Shown here piece after piece: positions 1 to 7,319 of a stretch of 21,628 bases of DNA; the stretch's first letter is position 1; the number at the start of each line of letters is the position of its first letter. The position numbers and the translations under genes are program-made. The notes beneath the pieces were generated by a model. The model did not search any database. It worked only from the letters and a program-made list of their open reading frames with translations, and was not told the origin of the DNA. Origin of the DNA: an uncultured Oscillibacter sp. (GTDB taxonomy: Bacteria; Bacillota; Clostridia; Oscillospirales; Oscillospiraceae); assembly GCA_910584995.1 (NCBI GenBank), contig CAJUDW010000034.1:1-21628 (forward strand). Direction: 5' to 3'.

Positions 1-1
1 T

Positions 2-502
2 CTGGCCCAGCGGCTGGAGCAGGGCCTGCTGGATTTCGCCGTGCTGGTGGAGTCCAACGACCTGTCCAAATACAACTACCTCCCGCTGCCCGGTGAGGAC
101 ACCTGGGGCGTTATCCTGCGCCGGGACCATCCCCTGGCGGAAAAGGAGGCGTTCGTGCCGGAGGATCTGCTGGATGTGCCGCTGATCTGCCCCCGGCAGG
201 GGCTGCAAAAGGAACTCTCCGGCTGGTTTCAGGAGAAGGTGGACAGGCTGAATATCATGGCGACCTGCAATCTGGCCTACAACGGCGGGATCTTGGCCCG
301 GGAGGGCCTGGGCTGCCTGCTCTCCTTTGACAAGCTGGTGGATACCGGCCCGGACAGCCCCCTGTGCTTCCGGCCGCTGAACCCGCCCCTCCGCTCCAGG
401 CTGTTCTTTGTCTGGAAAAAGTATGCCATGTTTTCTCCGGCAGCGGAGGTGCTGCTGGATGAGATGAAAAGCCATATGGGCCTATTGGGCCCTGGGGATT
501 GA
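2..502 (+). CDS. LysR-type transcriptional regulator, C-terminal part (5' end outside window)
   Basis: The reading frame is open from base 2, so the gene begins before the window; 166 residues are visible. They read as the C-terminal half of a LysR effector-binding (periplasmic-binding-protein-like) domain: a strand reading LDFAVLVES, then the family-typical LPLPGEDTWGVILRRDHPLA, in which the regulator family usually shows a 'hPLa' stretch, then a bipartite second lobe ending in LFFVWKKYAMFSPAAEVLLDEM. The DNA-binding helix-turn-helix is not in view, so assignment rests on the effector domain only. It would act in the cytoplasm as a ligand-responsive activator or repressor; its target is unknown. 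The next gene on the same strand, a sensor kinase, is 433 bases away behind its own promoter, so the two are probably not one operon. Confidence 0.8.
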   Translation: MAQRLEQGLLDFAVLVESNDLSKYNYLPLPGEDTWGVILRRDHPLAEKEAFVPEDLLDVPLICPRQGLQKELSGWFQEKVDRLNIMATCNLAYNGGILAREGLGCLLSFDKLVDTGPDSPLCFRPLNPPLRSRLFFVWKKYAMFSPAAEVLLDEMKSHMGLLGPGD

Positions 503-556
503 GAATACGTGTACTGACGCGCAATCTCTGGCAGGGCGGTTATCGTGGAAGGGCGG

Positions 557-607
557 GAAACCAAAGCGGCACGCGTCCTGTTGTATGGAGCGCACCGCTT
601 TGGTTTC
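557..607 (+). terminator. Hairpin after the LysR gene, possible terminator
   Basis: Perfect 13-bp arms GAAACCAAAGCGG (557-569) and CCGCTTTGGTTTC (595-607) enclose a 25-base loop that can fold further. It lies 54 bases after the LysR stop codon. The 3' arm ends in GGTTTC but no clean run of T follows, so it may be a weak terminator or a processed RNA structure. Confidence 0.4.
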
Positions 608-752
608 ATATTGGCTTATGCATCAAGCTGGCCTTGCCCGGGATTTGATCTTGACACCCCGCCGGAAGCCCGGCTGTACGCGCCGCAGAGCGTAAAATGG
701 ATAGGTTAACTGCCCAAATTACCCTGCGGCGCACATTTTCTGCCTTGTATTC

Positions 753-781
753 TTGACGTAATTGGGACTATATGATATCAT
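753..781 (+). promoter_or_regulatory. Sigma-A type promoter for the hybrid kinase
   Basis: TTGACG (753-758) and TATCAT (776-781) are separated by 17 bases, five of six matches at each box. Transcription would start near 788, giving a leader of about 150 bases before the kinase start at 936. An alternative TATGAT at 771 would leave a spacer of only 12. Confidence 0.6.
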
Positions 782-935
782 GACAACAATTTTATGGCTT
801 TTTTACCGAAGCTGCGGAAGCAGGGCGGAATGTTGCCGGTATTCCGCAACAGCGTATCCCGGAGAAAAACCTCTGCGCACCGGAATCTGCTGTGATGATT
901 AAGACCGTAAAGCGGTCAATATGGAGGACGGGCGT

Positions 936-3530
936 ATGGATTATGCAGGGGAACTGTTTGGATGGGCCGGAGAAGGGGCCCCGGCTATCGAGGCCCATGA
1001 TCAGTACAGCGGTATGCGGAGCGTCCAGAATCTGGAGGCCGTCATCAACGAGGGCCTTCGTGCCGCCCTATTGGAGGAGATCCCGGATGATTCGCTGGAT
1101 GTGCTGCTGAGGCATCTGGGAAAGGCCCTGAATGGGGAGCGGACCTATATCTTTGAGCAGAATGCGTCCGGCTGCGATGACAACACCTATGAGTGGGTGG
1201 CCGATGGGGTGGAACCGGAAAAGGAGAACCTTCAAAATGTCCCTCCGGAAGTGTGCGCCAGCTGGTACCTGAAGTTTGAAGCCGGGAAACATATCGTCAT
1301 TGAGAACCTGGAAGATATCCGGGAGACGGATCCCCTCCAGTACGAGAACCTGGAGCGGCAGGGCATCCATTCCCTTGTGGTGGTCCCCCTTTATGACGGG
1401 GAGAAGATTATCGGCTTTTACGGTGTGGACAATCCTCCCGTGAAGTTGCTGGAATACGCGTCGAATATGCTCCAGACGGCGGCGTATTTTATTGTATCGT
1501 CCCTGAAACGGCGCAACCTGTTCCGGGAACTGCAAAAGCGGAGTGATAATGTCCTCCATGCCCTCAGCGTGGACTATTTGGGCATCTGCCAGGTGAACCT
1601 CGACACCGGCGCGTGCGAGATCTACCGGAGCAGCGAACTGGCGGGCATGGACTGGGCCGCCCAGTTTAAAGACGGCTATCAGACGGCCATGGAGCGGTAT
1701 ATTTCCGAATACGTCATCCCCCGGGATCAGGAACGGCTCCGTGCAGTGACAAAAAAAGACTATGTGCTGGCGCAGCTGAAAACGGACAGGAAATTCTCCG
1801 TCCGCTACCAGGTGAAAGACGGCGCCTTCGGGCTGAAGCATCTGGAACTCCATTTTTCCGCCACGGAGAAAACGGAGGCGGAGAACTGCGCGATTTTCGC
1901 GCAGCGGGACATCAATGCCCTGGTGGAACAGGAGGAGAAATACAAGCTGGAGGCACGGCGGAGCCTGGAGGAGATCCTGGAGGGGGCCAGGACCGGCATC
2001 TGGACGATTGAGTTGGAGGAAGGCTGCCAGCCGAGGATGTACGCGGATCGGACCATGCGGATCCTCCTGGGGGCACCGGATGATATTGGGCCGGAGGAGT
2101 GCTACCGGCGTTGGTTCGAACGCATTGAGCCGGACTATATGGAGATGGTGCAGGAGGCGGTGCGGGAGATACTGGAGGCCGGGCGCGCCGAGGTGATCTA
2201 CCCGTGGGACCATCCGAAGCTGGGGCGGATTTATGTCCGCTGCGGCGGCGTGCCGGACAAGACGTTTAAAAAACCCGGCGTCTGCCTGAACGGGTACCAT
2301 CAGGACATCACGGAGACCATGGTGACAAGGAAGAAGCAGGAGCAGTCCATCATGGAACTTCTGGAGCGGGTGAGGCAGGCCAATTCGGCAAAAAGCGAAT
2401 TCCTTTCCCATATGTCTCACGACCTCCGCACACCGATCAACGGGATTCTGGGCATGCTGTCCATCCTGGAAAAAAGTGAGGACGTTCCGGAGCGGCGGAG
2501 GGAGTGCCAAAGGAAAATCCGCGTGTCAACGGAGCACCTGCTGTCCCTGGTGAACGACGTCCTTCAGGTAAGCAAGCTGGAGAGCGGCCGGCCGGCGGCG
2601 GTGGAGGAGACGTTTGACCTTCATGATACCCTGGCGGACTGCATCGCCATTTTGTCCCCCCTGGCGGAGGAACGGGAGATCCGCCTGGATCTGGAGAAAT
2701 CCGGCCTGCACCACAGCAAGGTGATTGGCAACCCGCTGCATCTGAAGCAGATCCTGATGAACGTCATTGACAATGCGCTTAAATATAACCGCCCCCATGG
2801 ATCCGTATTTATCCGGGCGGAGGAGGTTGCCTTCCGGGACGGGATCGCAAGCTGCCGGTTTACGGTGGAGGATACCGGGATCGGTATTGGGGCGGAGTTC
2901 AAGAAGCACATTTTCGAGCCGTTTACCCAGGAACACCAGGACGCAAGGACCAACTATAACGGCGTTGGGCTGGGCATGTCCATTGTCAAGAAGCTGGTGG
3001 ATCAGATGAAGGGGACGGTTGCGGTAGACAGCCAGCCCGGCAAGGGGAGCGTGGTGCAGATTACCCTGCCTATCCGCGCCGACGAAACGTGGGGCGCCGC
3101 CCCCGCCGCGCCGGCACAGGAGGATTGGGATCCCCAGGGCGATGTGGCCGGGATGCATGTGCTTCTGGTGGAGGATAACGAGCTTAACTGTGAAATTGTG
3201 GAGTACATCCTCAGGGATGCTGGGGCAGAGGTCGTGACTGCCAACGACGGGAAGGCCGCCGTGGATGCTTTCGCAGCCTCCCGGCCGGGGATGTTTGACT
3301 GCGTACTTATGGATTTGATGATGCCGGTGATGAGCGGGTATGAGGCGGCCCGTGTCATCCGCGGTCTGGATCGGCCGGATGCGGCGGCCGTGCCCATTAT
3401 CGCGCTGTCGGCAAACGCGTTTGAAGAAGATGTGGCACTAGCGAAGGACGCAGGGATGAACGAACATCTGGCGAAGCCGGTGGACATCCGCAAAATGTTC
3501 CAGGCCATGAGCCGGCTAAGGAGCGGTTAA
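936..3530 (+). CDS. Soluble hybrid sensor histidine kinase / response regulator (GAF-PAS-HisKA-HATPase-REC)
   Basis: This 864-residue protein has no membrane segment, so it should sense a cytoplasmic signal. In order: an N-terminal GAF-like domain (about 35-170, with HSLVVVPLYDGEKIIGFYGVDNPP), one or two PAS-like segments (about 195-460), a HisKA dimerisation domain with phospho-accepting His495 in SHMSHDLRTPINGILGML, an HATPase domain with N box (MNVIDNALKYN), G1 (VEDTGIGIG) and G2 (GVGLGMSIVKKL), and a C-terminal receiver with Asp793 in LMDLMMPVMSG. The start is set at ATG 936 because GGAGG at 923-927 stands 8 bases before it; the in-frame ATG at 921 overlaps that site. The receiver has no output domain, so the phosphate is probably relayed to another protein not visible here. 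The gene stands alone between its own promoter and terminator. The signal is unknown. Confidence 0.9.
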   Translation: MDYAGELFGWAGEGAPAIEAHDQYSGMRSVQNLEAVINEGLRAALLEEIPDDSLDVLLRHLGKALNGERTYIFEQNASGCDDNTYEWVADGVEPEKENLQNVPPEVCASWYLKFEAGKHIVIENLEDIRETDPLQYENLERQGIHSLVVVPLYDGEKIIGFYGVDNPPVKLLEYASNMLQTAAYFIVSSLKRRNLFRELQKRSDNVLHALSVDYLGICQVNLDTGACEIYRSSELAGMDWAAQFKDGYQTAMERYISEYVIPRDQERLRAVTKKDYVLAQLKTDRKFSVRYQVKDGAFGLKHLELHFSATEKTEAENCAIFAQRDINALVEQEEKYKLEARRSLEEILEGARTGIWTIELEEGCQPRMYADRTMRILLGAPDDIGPEECYRRWFERIEPDYMEMVQEAVREILEAGRAEVIYPWDHPKLGRIYVRCGGVPDKTFKKPGVCLNGYHQDITETMVTRKKQEQSIMELLERVRQANSAKSEFLSHMSHDLRTPINGILGMLSILEKSEDVPERRRECQRKIRVSTEHLLSLVNDVLQVSKLESGRPAAVEETFDLHDTLADCIAILSPLAEEREIRLDLEKSGLHHSKVIGNPLHLKQILMNVIDNALKYNRPHGSVFIRAEEVAFRDGIASCRFTVEDTGIGIGAEFKKHIFEPFTQEHQDARTNYNGVGLGMSIVKKLVDQMKGTVAVDSQPGKGSVVQITLPIRADETWGAAPAAPAQEDWDPQGDVAGMHVLLVEDNELNCEIVEYILRDAGAEVVTANDGKAAVDAFAASRPGMFDCVLMDLMMPVMSGYEAARVIRGLDRPDAAAVPIIALSANAFEEDVALAKDAGMNEHLAKPVDIRKMFQAMSRLRSG

Positions 3531-3623
3531 GGCCGCCGGGCGGATGGCGCGAAGGGCTGTTTGGCATGTATGGACCGCCTGAAAAAGGAAATATACCCGC
3601 AGCCAGCGGGCGCGAAAGAAGCG

Positions 3624-3661
3624 GGGAGCGGTCAGCCGGGAGGCTGGCCGCTCCCTGTTTT
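3624..3661 (+). terminator. Intrinsic terminator of the hybrid kinase
   Basis: A 14-bp stem, GGGAGCGGTCAGCC (3624-3637) with GGCTGGCCGCTCCC (3642-3655), has one G-T pair and a GGGA loop, followed by TGTTTT. It separates the kinase from the ECF sigma operon. Confidence 0.85.
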
Positions 3662-3690
3662 GGATAAATTTGAGAAAAATTTTTAAATAT

Positions 3691-3722
3691 CTGTGAAAAT
3701 TGGCGCTGCCGGTGCATCTATA
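3691..3722 (+). promoter_or_regulatory. ECF-type promoter, copy 1 (before the sigma factor gene)
   Basis: CTGTGAAAAT (3691-3700), 11 bases, then GTGCATCTATA (3712-3722). The same two blocks with the same spacing occur at 5028-5059 (CTGTGACAAT-N11-GTGCATCTATA) and, in the window as read, only there. Position upstream of an ECF sigma gene and of a downstream secreted-protein gene fits an autoregulated ECF promoter with -35 TGTGA(A/C)A and -10 CATCTATA. A sigma-A-like TATAAT at 3724 lacks a suitable -35 box. Confidence 0.65.
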
Positions 3723-3777
3723 CTATAATGGAGAATTATGGAGAATTATAGAAATGTGCCGGAAAGGGTGTGGTGCT

Positions 3778-4302
3778 GTGCTGTCAATGCTTCTGTCCGC
3801 GTTGGAGGGCGGCGAAGGGCGAGGGAGGCTGCGTTGGATCTACGATCAATACCACGCCCGGATGGAGCGGGTGGCCATGGGCATCCTGCGGGAGCAGAGC
3901 GACGCGGAGGACGCCGTCCAGAACGCCTTCATCCAGATTATCCGCCACTTTGAAAAAATTGATGAAATTCCTCGTGACAGGCTGCCCTTCTGGATCATCT
4001 CTATAGTGAAGAACGAATCGCTCATGATCCTGCGGAAAAAGCGGCGTCTTGTCCCCCTGGAGGACTGGGACAGCTTCGCCGCAGAGGCGGAGGACACGGC
4101 CGGCTACCGGGAACTGGTGGAACTGTTCGCCAGGCTGCCGGAGACCTACCGGGCCGCGCTGGAGATGAAGATCCTTTTGGGCTATACCAATCAGGAGGTG
4201 GCGGAAGCGTTGGGGATTTCACAGACGGCGGCCAGCACCCGGGTGAGCCGGGGGCGGGAATTGCTGCAAAAAATTGCTGAGGAGGAGGGATTTCACCCAT
4301 GA
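3778..4302 (+). CDS. ECF-family RNA polymerase sigma factor
   Basis: This is a 174-residue sigma-70 family protein with only regions 2 and 4. Region 2 is visible in RWIYDQYHARMERVAMGILREQ followed by SDAEDAVQNAFIQIIRHFEKI, the segment that binds core polymerase and melts the -10. Region 4 is the C-terminal helix-turn-helix, LPETYRAALEMKILLGYTN with QEVAEALGISQTAASTRVSRG, which reads the -35. I chose GTG 3778 because AAAGGG stands 9 bases upstream and because the protein then begins like its relatives (short hydrophobic LSMLLSALEG before the first helix). A TTG at 3700 would place the promoter inside the gene. The stop overlaps the start of the anti-sigma gene (ATGA), so the two are translationally coupled. 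It probably transcribes its own operon and the secreted-protein gene at 5108. Confidence 0.93.
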   Translation: MLSMLLSALEGGEGRGRLRWIYDQYHARMERVAMGILREQSDAEDAVQNAFIQIIRHFEKIDEIPRDRLPFWIISIVKNESLMILRKKRRLVPLEDWDSFAAEAEDTAGYRELVELFARLPETYRAALEMKILLGYTNQEVAEALGISQTAASTRVSRGRELLQKIAEEEGFHP

Positions 4303-5009
4303 CGGATAAGGAACTGGATCGGCTGATGCGGCGCGTCCTGCTGGATTCCATGGATTTGCGGGAGGACGCGGCGGGCTTTGTGCCGTCGGCGCGCCACCGG
4401 CGGGAAATGCGGGCCATGCTGAAAGATCCCGCAGGGTGGGCCCGCCGCCGGGCGCAGCCGGTGTGGAAGCGGGGCCTCCGCCATGCCGCCGCCATCCTGC
4501 TGGTGTGTACCCTGGGCCTGGGCGGCGCCGTGCTGGCCAGCCCCACAGTGCATGCTGCCGTCCTCCGCTGGGCTACGGAGTGGTATGAGGAACAAGTCAT
4601 CTACCGGTACGGCGGGGAGGCGATTTCCGGGGAGATGCCCCAGTATGCCATCACGGCCCTGCCGGACGGGTACGCTGAGGATGTGAACGAGCGGATAGAT
4701 TGGCCCACGTATATTGGCATAAAATACAGAAACGAAGAACAACAAACGATGCTTCTCTTCAATTATATTTATATGCAGCAGGGTTCTGCCAGCAGTTTTG
4801 AGTTTGAAGAAGATACCACAATTCTTCCGGTTACGGTTAATGGGCTGAAAGGAACACTGTTTTTGAAAAATGATTGGGAAAAGGAATGGAATGTCATTAC
4901 CTGGATCGATCCCGACAGCAACCTCCAATTTGGCGTATATGGAAACCTGAATGAGACTGACATTTTGACTATAGCTGAAAGCGTTTCTTTGGTAGAAAAC
5001 GACAAATAA
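4299..5009 (+). CDS. Membrane anti-sigma factor with DUF4367-like extracellular domain
   Basis: The protein has 236 residues. The cytoplasmic N-terminus (1-60) is charged and helical, as expected for the sigma-binding part; one membrane helix follows (about 62-80, AAAILLVCTLGLGGAVLA); the outside part (about 110-234) resembles the DUF4367 domain common in clostridial anti-sigma factors, with ITALPDGY at its start and a closing segment ETDILTIAESVSLVEN. It should hold the neighbouring sigma factor at the membrane and release it on an extracytoplasmic signal, possibly by proteolysis; the signal is unknown. GAGGAGGGA lies 9 bases before ATG 4299, which overlaps the sigma stop. Base composition changes sharply inside the gene: the first 380 bases are very GC-rich (43 of 60 at 4381-4440), the rest AT-rich (23 of 60 at 4741-4800). 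The sensor domain may have a different origin from the N-terminal half. Confidence 0.85.
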   Translation: MTDKELDRLMRRVLLDSMDLREDAAGFVPSARHRREMRAMLKDPAGWARRRAQPVWKRGLRHAAAILLVCTLGLGGAVLASPTVHAAVLRWATEWYEEQVIYRYGGEAISGEMPQYAITALPDGYAEDVNERIDWPTYIGIKYRNEEQQTMLLFNYIYMQQGSASSFEFEEDTTILPVTVNGLKGTLFLKNDWEKEWNVITWIDPDSNLQFGVYGNLNETDILTIAESVSLVENDK

Positions 5010-5027
5010 AATTTAAATTTCGACAGG

Positions 5028-5059
5028 CTGTGACAATGTGTGGATCACGTGCATCTATA
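5028..5059 (+). promoter_or_regulatory. ECF-type promoter, copy 2 (before the first secreted-protein gene)
   Basis: CTGTGACAAT (5028-5037), 11 bases, then GTGCATCTATA (5049-5059). All but one base of the two blocks match copy 1 at 3691-3722 and the spacing is the same, although the spacer sequence differs. Transcription would start about 45 bases before the start codon at 5108. Confidence 0.65.
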
Positions 5060-5107
5060 TGGCAGCGGCGTACGAAACTTGCCTTAAAAATGGAGGGAGG
5101 TGATTTT

Positions 5108-5461
5108 ATGAAGAAGCGTATTCTGGCACTGGCCGTGTTGCTGATTCTGGCATTGGACATGAGTGTCCAGGCAGCGGAGCAGAGAGCAACTGCGCCAAAG
5201 CCCCGTCTGGCTTTCAGCGGTACTACGGCAAATTGTTCTGTAAGGTACATTTGTGACAGCAGCAGTGACGAAGTGGAAGCGACGCTGACCCTTTACCAGG
5301 GGACCACATATGTGGATTCCTGGAGCGGTTCTGGGACGGGTACTGTTTCGATTTCCGGAAGCTGCCGGGTAACCAGCGGAAAAAGCTACAAGCTGGTTCT
5401 GGAGTATTCCGTCAACGGAAGCGCCAAACCGTCCGTTTCCGCCACGGGCGTCTGCCCGTAA
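5108..5461 (+). CDS. Small secreted cysteine-containing protein, putative ECF-sigma target
   Basis: The 117-residue product starts with a clear Sec signal peptide (MKKRILALAVLLILALDMSVQA, cleavage near residue 22 or 23). The mature part is polar and strand-like, rich in Ser, Thr and Gly, and has four cysteines (ANCSV, YICDS, GSCRV, GVCP), enough for two disulfides. I do not recognise the family. Start ATG 5108 is supported by the near-consensus GGAGGTGAT at 5096-5104; the longer frame back to 5030 would run through the ECF promoter. Its position 98 bases after the anti-sigma gene, with its own copy of the sigma promoter, suggests that it is the main output of the sigma factor and an envelope or exported effector. 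It may be read together with the next two secreted-protein genes. Its activity is unknown. Confidence 0.75.
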   Translation: MKKRILALAVLLILALDMSVQAAEQRATAPKPRLAFSGTTANCSVRYICDSSSDEVEATLTLYQGTTYVDSWSGSGTGTVSISGSCRVTSGKSYKLVLEYSVNGSAKPSVSATGVCP

Positions 5462-5574
5462 GGGACACGGGAAAGAAATGAGCCCATGGGGGCTAGGGAA
5501 ATCCCTTTACAGAAGGCCTGCGGTGTGCAGAGAAGACCCGCGATAATAGATAAAATAAAATGACGGAGGATTCA

Positions 5575-6060
5575 ATGATGAAAAAGACACGTAAAATACT
5601 CTCCCTGCTTCTGGCCCTGGTTCTGTGCATGGCTATGGCCGTCCCTGCTTCCGCCGCCGGGGAAGACTCCGGTGTCAGGACAAAAACCTACCACCTGGGT
5701 GAAAGCGTTGTCGTCACCGTGGTGACGGGCCCCAGCGGCGAGATGCCGGGGATGAAGCCCCGCATTTCCGGGATTGCCTCCCCGACAGCAACCAAAACGT
5801 TCACCCTGCAGGATGGCCGGGGTTCCAACTGCGTCATCAATATCTGGAACGACTCTGACGATGCGGCCATGGATCTCACCTTCAAAGTGAGCGCCAATGG
5901 CGAGTCTTATTCCGTATCCGAGCAGGTTTCCGCCAATGAGAAGACTAACTTTTTCATTAACGATAAAAATGGAAATGATCTGTCCGGCAAGGTGGTGACG
6001 ACCATCCGCGCCGCCGGCGCCAGTTCCGTCGCCTATACCTACACTGCCAGACAGTATTAA
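5575..6060 (+). CDS. Secreted protein of unknown function (second in the cluster)
   Basis: About 161 residues with a signal peptide (KKTRKILSLLLALVLCMAMA then VPASAAGEDSG, cleavage after the ASA motif near residue 29). The mature protein is about 130 residues, predicted largely beta, with Asn, Ser and Asp typical of an exported domain (for example DGRGSNCVINIWNDSDDAAM), and has a single cysteine. No family is recognised. GGAGG at 5565-5569 overlaps the first in-frame ATG (5560), so the start is ATG 5575 or the adjacent ATG 5578; both fit. It lies 113 bases after the previous gene with only weak short hairpins and no convincing promoter between, so co-transcription from the ECF promoter is plausible. 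Confidence 0.72.
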   Translation: MMKKTRKILSLLLALVLCMAMAVPASAAGEDSGVRTKTYHLGESVVVTVVTGPSGEMPGMKPRISGIASPTATKTFTLQDGRGSNCVINIWNDSDDAAMDLTFKVSANGESYSVSEQVSANEKTNFFINDKNGNDLSGKVVTTIRAAGASSVAYTYTARQY

Positions 6061-6135
6061 AAACTGCGGGAAAACCCATAGGTTTCCCCAGGGATATAGT
6101 TGGAACCGTATATCGTGTTGTATGAGGTGCAATAA

Positions 6136-6981
6136 ATGAAGAAACAAAATTTGTTCAGCAGAATCACGTCCTTTGCGGCGGGAATGGCGGTCATGGCCGT
6201 GCTGATTACCCTGGTTGTGCCTGTGTCCGCCGCCGGAAGCCAGTTCGCCTGCAACCGGGTGGGTTTCCGGAGTTTTAACCAGCAGCGGGCGAAGGCCGGG
6301 GAGAACTATACCGCCCCCAACGGCCGGCAGGTGCCCGTCAGCATTACTTACACCGACAAGGCAGGCGGCGAGGCTCACTACATCAACGTGGACTACATGG
6401 CCGAACTTCTGGATGCCACTGTGGACTGGAACGAGAAAAACAACAGCGTGGATATTGCCTGCGCACGGCCCTCCGGCGGCCTGGATGTCAAAATCACCCC
6501 GAGAGACTGGTCGGTTCCGCTTGCCCCCGACAAGCCGGAGTACGGAAAAATTGCAGGCTGTCTGGAAGAGATTGACCCTTCCACAGTGACTCTTTCCCCG
6601 GAGTACCGGATCGAAGCCTACGCCGAAAACCTCCATATGCAATGGGAGGATACGCAGAGCATTCCGGGTTTCCTGCAAAGGGTGTATCCCGGCGGCGGGC
6701 AGGAATATCTGGTTTATACTGTCAAAAACAACGGGACAAAGGTGGTCTATTCCCAGGTGCGGCGGGAAATCACCATCACCTATGGGAAAAACGAGGGGTT
6801 CCAGGATGTAGCCGTGCTGCCGGGAGAAACGTTGGTGCGGGTATTCCGGGTACTGGAGGATCCCCATCCTCTGGAGAGGAAGTTTAAATTCAATGTGATG
6901 GATGATATGGATAGGGATCATCCCAATCAAGATGTGAATATCTCCCTGGAGATGTATTCCGATACACCCCAGGAGGGTTAG
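6136..6981 (+). CDS. Secreted protein with copper-amine-oxidase-N-like (stalk) domain
   Basis: The 281-residue product has a signal peptide (residues 1-33, ending VVPVSAAG). Residues about 55-115 resemble the repeated wall-associated domain called copper amine oxidase N-terminal or stalk domain: NGRQVPVSITYTD, then YINVDYMAELLDATVDWNEK and NNSVDIACA, matching the usual pattern of a residue pair for the active name, a 'GatVeWd' turn and a closing strand. The remainder (120-281) is a strand-rich region ending NVSLEMYSDTPQEG with no family I recognise. GAGGTG at 6124-6129 stands 6 bases before ATG 6136. It is the third secreted-protein gene in a row and probably belongs to the same unit. The frame stays open after the TAG stop for another 46 codons (see 6982-7122), so the C-terminus may be truncated relative to an ancestor. 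Confidence 0.7.
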   Translation: MKKQNLFSRITSFAAGMAVMAVLITLVVPVSAAGSQFACNRVGFRSFNQQRAKAGENYTAPNGRQVPVSITYTDKAGGEAHYINVDYMAELLDATVDWNEKNNSVDIACARPSGGLDVKITPRDWSVPLAPDKPEYGKIAGCLEEIDPSTVTLSPEYRIEAYAENLHMQWEDTQSIPGFLQRVYPGGGQEYLVYTVKNNGTKVVYSQVRREITITYGKNEGFQDVAVLPGETLVRVFRVLEDPHPLERKFKFNVMDDMDRDHPNQDVNISLEMYSDTPQEG

Positions 6982-7122
6982 ATACAGGCCCAGGCGGGAA
7001 ACCGGGGGAGCGGGGTCTGCCTGCGGGTTTCCTCTGCGGATATCGAGTTCTTTTTCGGCGTGCGGGGCAGTACGTTTGATGTGCCCGGTGCCGGATGGTT
7101 TTTCGTGGAGCCCGTGGACTGA
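6982..7122 (+). other. In-frame coding-like extension after the TAG stop of the preceding gene
   Basis: After the TAG at 6979-6981 the same frame continues for 46 sense codons to a TGA at 7120-7122. The translation ends in DIEFFFGVRGSTFDVPGAG and WFFVEPVD, which looks protein-like rather than random. It has no start codon or ribosome binding site of its own. It could be a decayed C-terminal segment, a readthrough extension, or chance in GC-rich DNA. The rest of the 7123-7319 gap holds only a terminator and the next promoter. Confidence 0.3.
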
Positions 7123-7147
7123 CTGGTATGCGTCTCAGAAAGGATAT

Positions 7148-7203
7148 AGAGCCTCAGCAGGCCCTTTCCACAGTGAAAGAGTCTGCTGAGGCTCTGTCGT
7201 TTT
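7148..7203 (+). terminator. Intrinsic terminator of the ECF / secreted-protein cluster
   Basis: Perfect 13-bp arms AGAGCCTCAGCAG (7148-7160) and CTGCTGAGGCTCT (7183-7195) enclose a further CTTTC/GAAAG stem. GTCGTTTT follows. This closes the left-hand transcription units. Confidence 0.8.
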
Positions 7204-7264
7204 GCGCGCAGGCGGTGGGAGAAGGGGTAATGGGAAAGTTTTTGGAGAATTGTAAAGAAATATA

Positions 7265-7292
7265 TTGAAATTTGCTTTACATATGCTATAAT
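7265..7292 (+). promoter_or_regulatory. Sigma-A promoter of the RelB-like / flotillin set
   Basis: TTGAAA (7265-7270), 16 bases, then TATAAT (7287-7292) preceded by TG (extended -10, TGCTATAAT). The leader to ATG 7320 is only about 20 bases and carries GAGAGGAG as ribosome binding site. Confidence 0.8.
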
Positions 7293-7319
7293 ATACTTGT
7301 GCTGAGAGGAGTGACATTC

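Larger units (their letters stand above)
503..935. other. Intergenic region between LysR gene and hybrid kinase
   Basis: No coding signal is seen in these 433 bases. They hold a 13-bp hairpin (557-607), a second dyad with 9-bp arms GCGCCGCAG / CTGCGGCGC (680-688 and 724-732), a good vegetative promoter (753-781) and a roughly 150-base leader. The leader contains short stems at 825-847 and 903-917. The 680-732 dyad lies just upstream of the promoter and could be a regulator site, but this is inference. Confidence 0.5.

Noticed and set aside
1068..2510. A 480-residue open frame on the minus strand inside the hybrid kinase, and similar long minus-strand frames opposite other genes (5572-6930, 8467-10137, 11784-13727).
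   Set aside because: They lie wholly opposite well-recognised genes in GC-rich DNA, have no matching ribosome sites and show the low-complexity His/Leu/Pro/Arg composition of antisense shadows.
6061..6095. Hairpin-like GGGAAAACC / GGTTTCCC between the second and third secreted-protein genes as a terminator.
   Set aside because: There is a mismatch in the short stem and no T run follows, so transcription probably continues.
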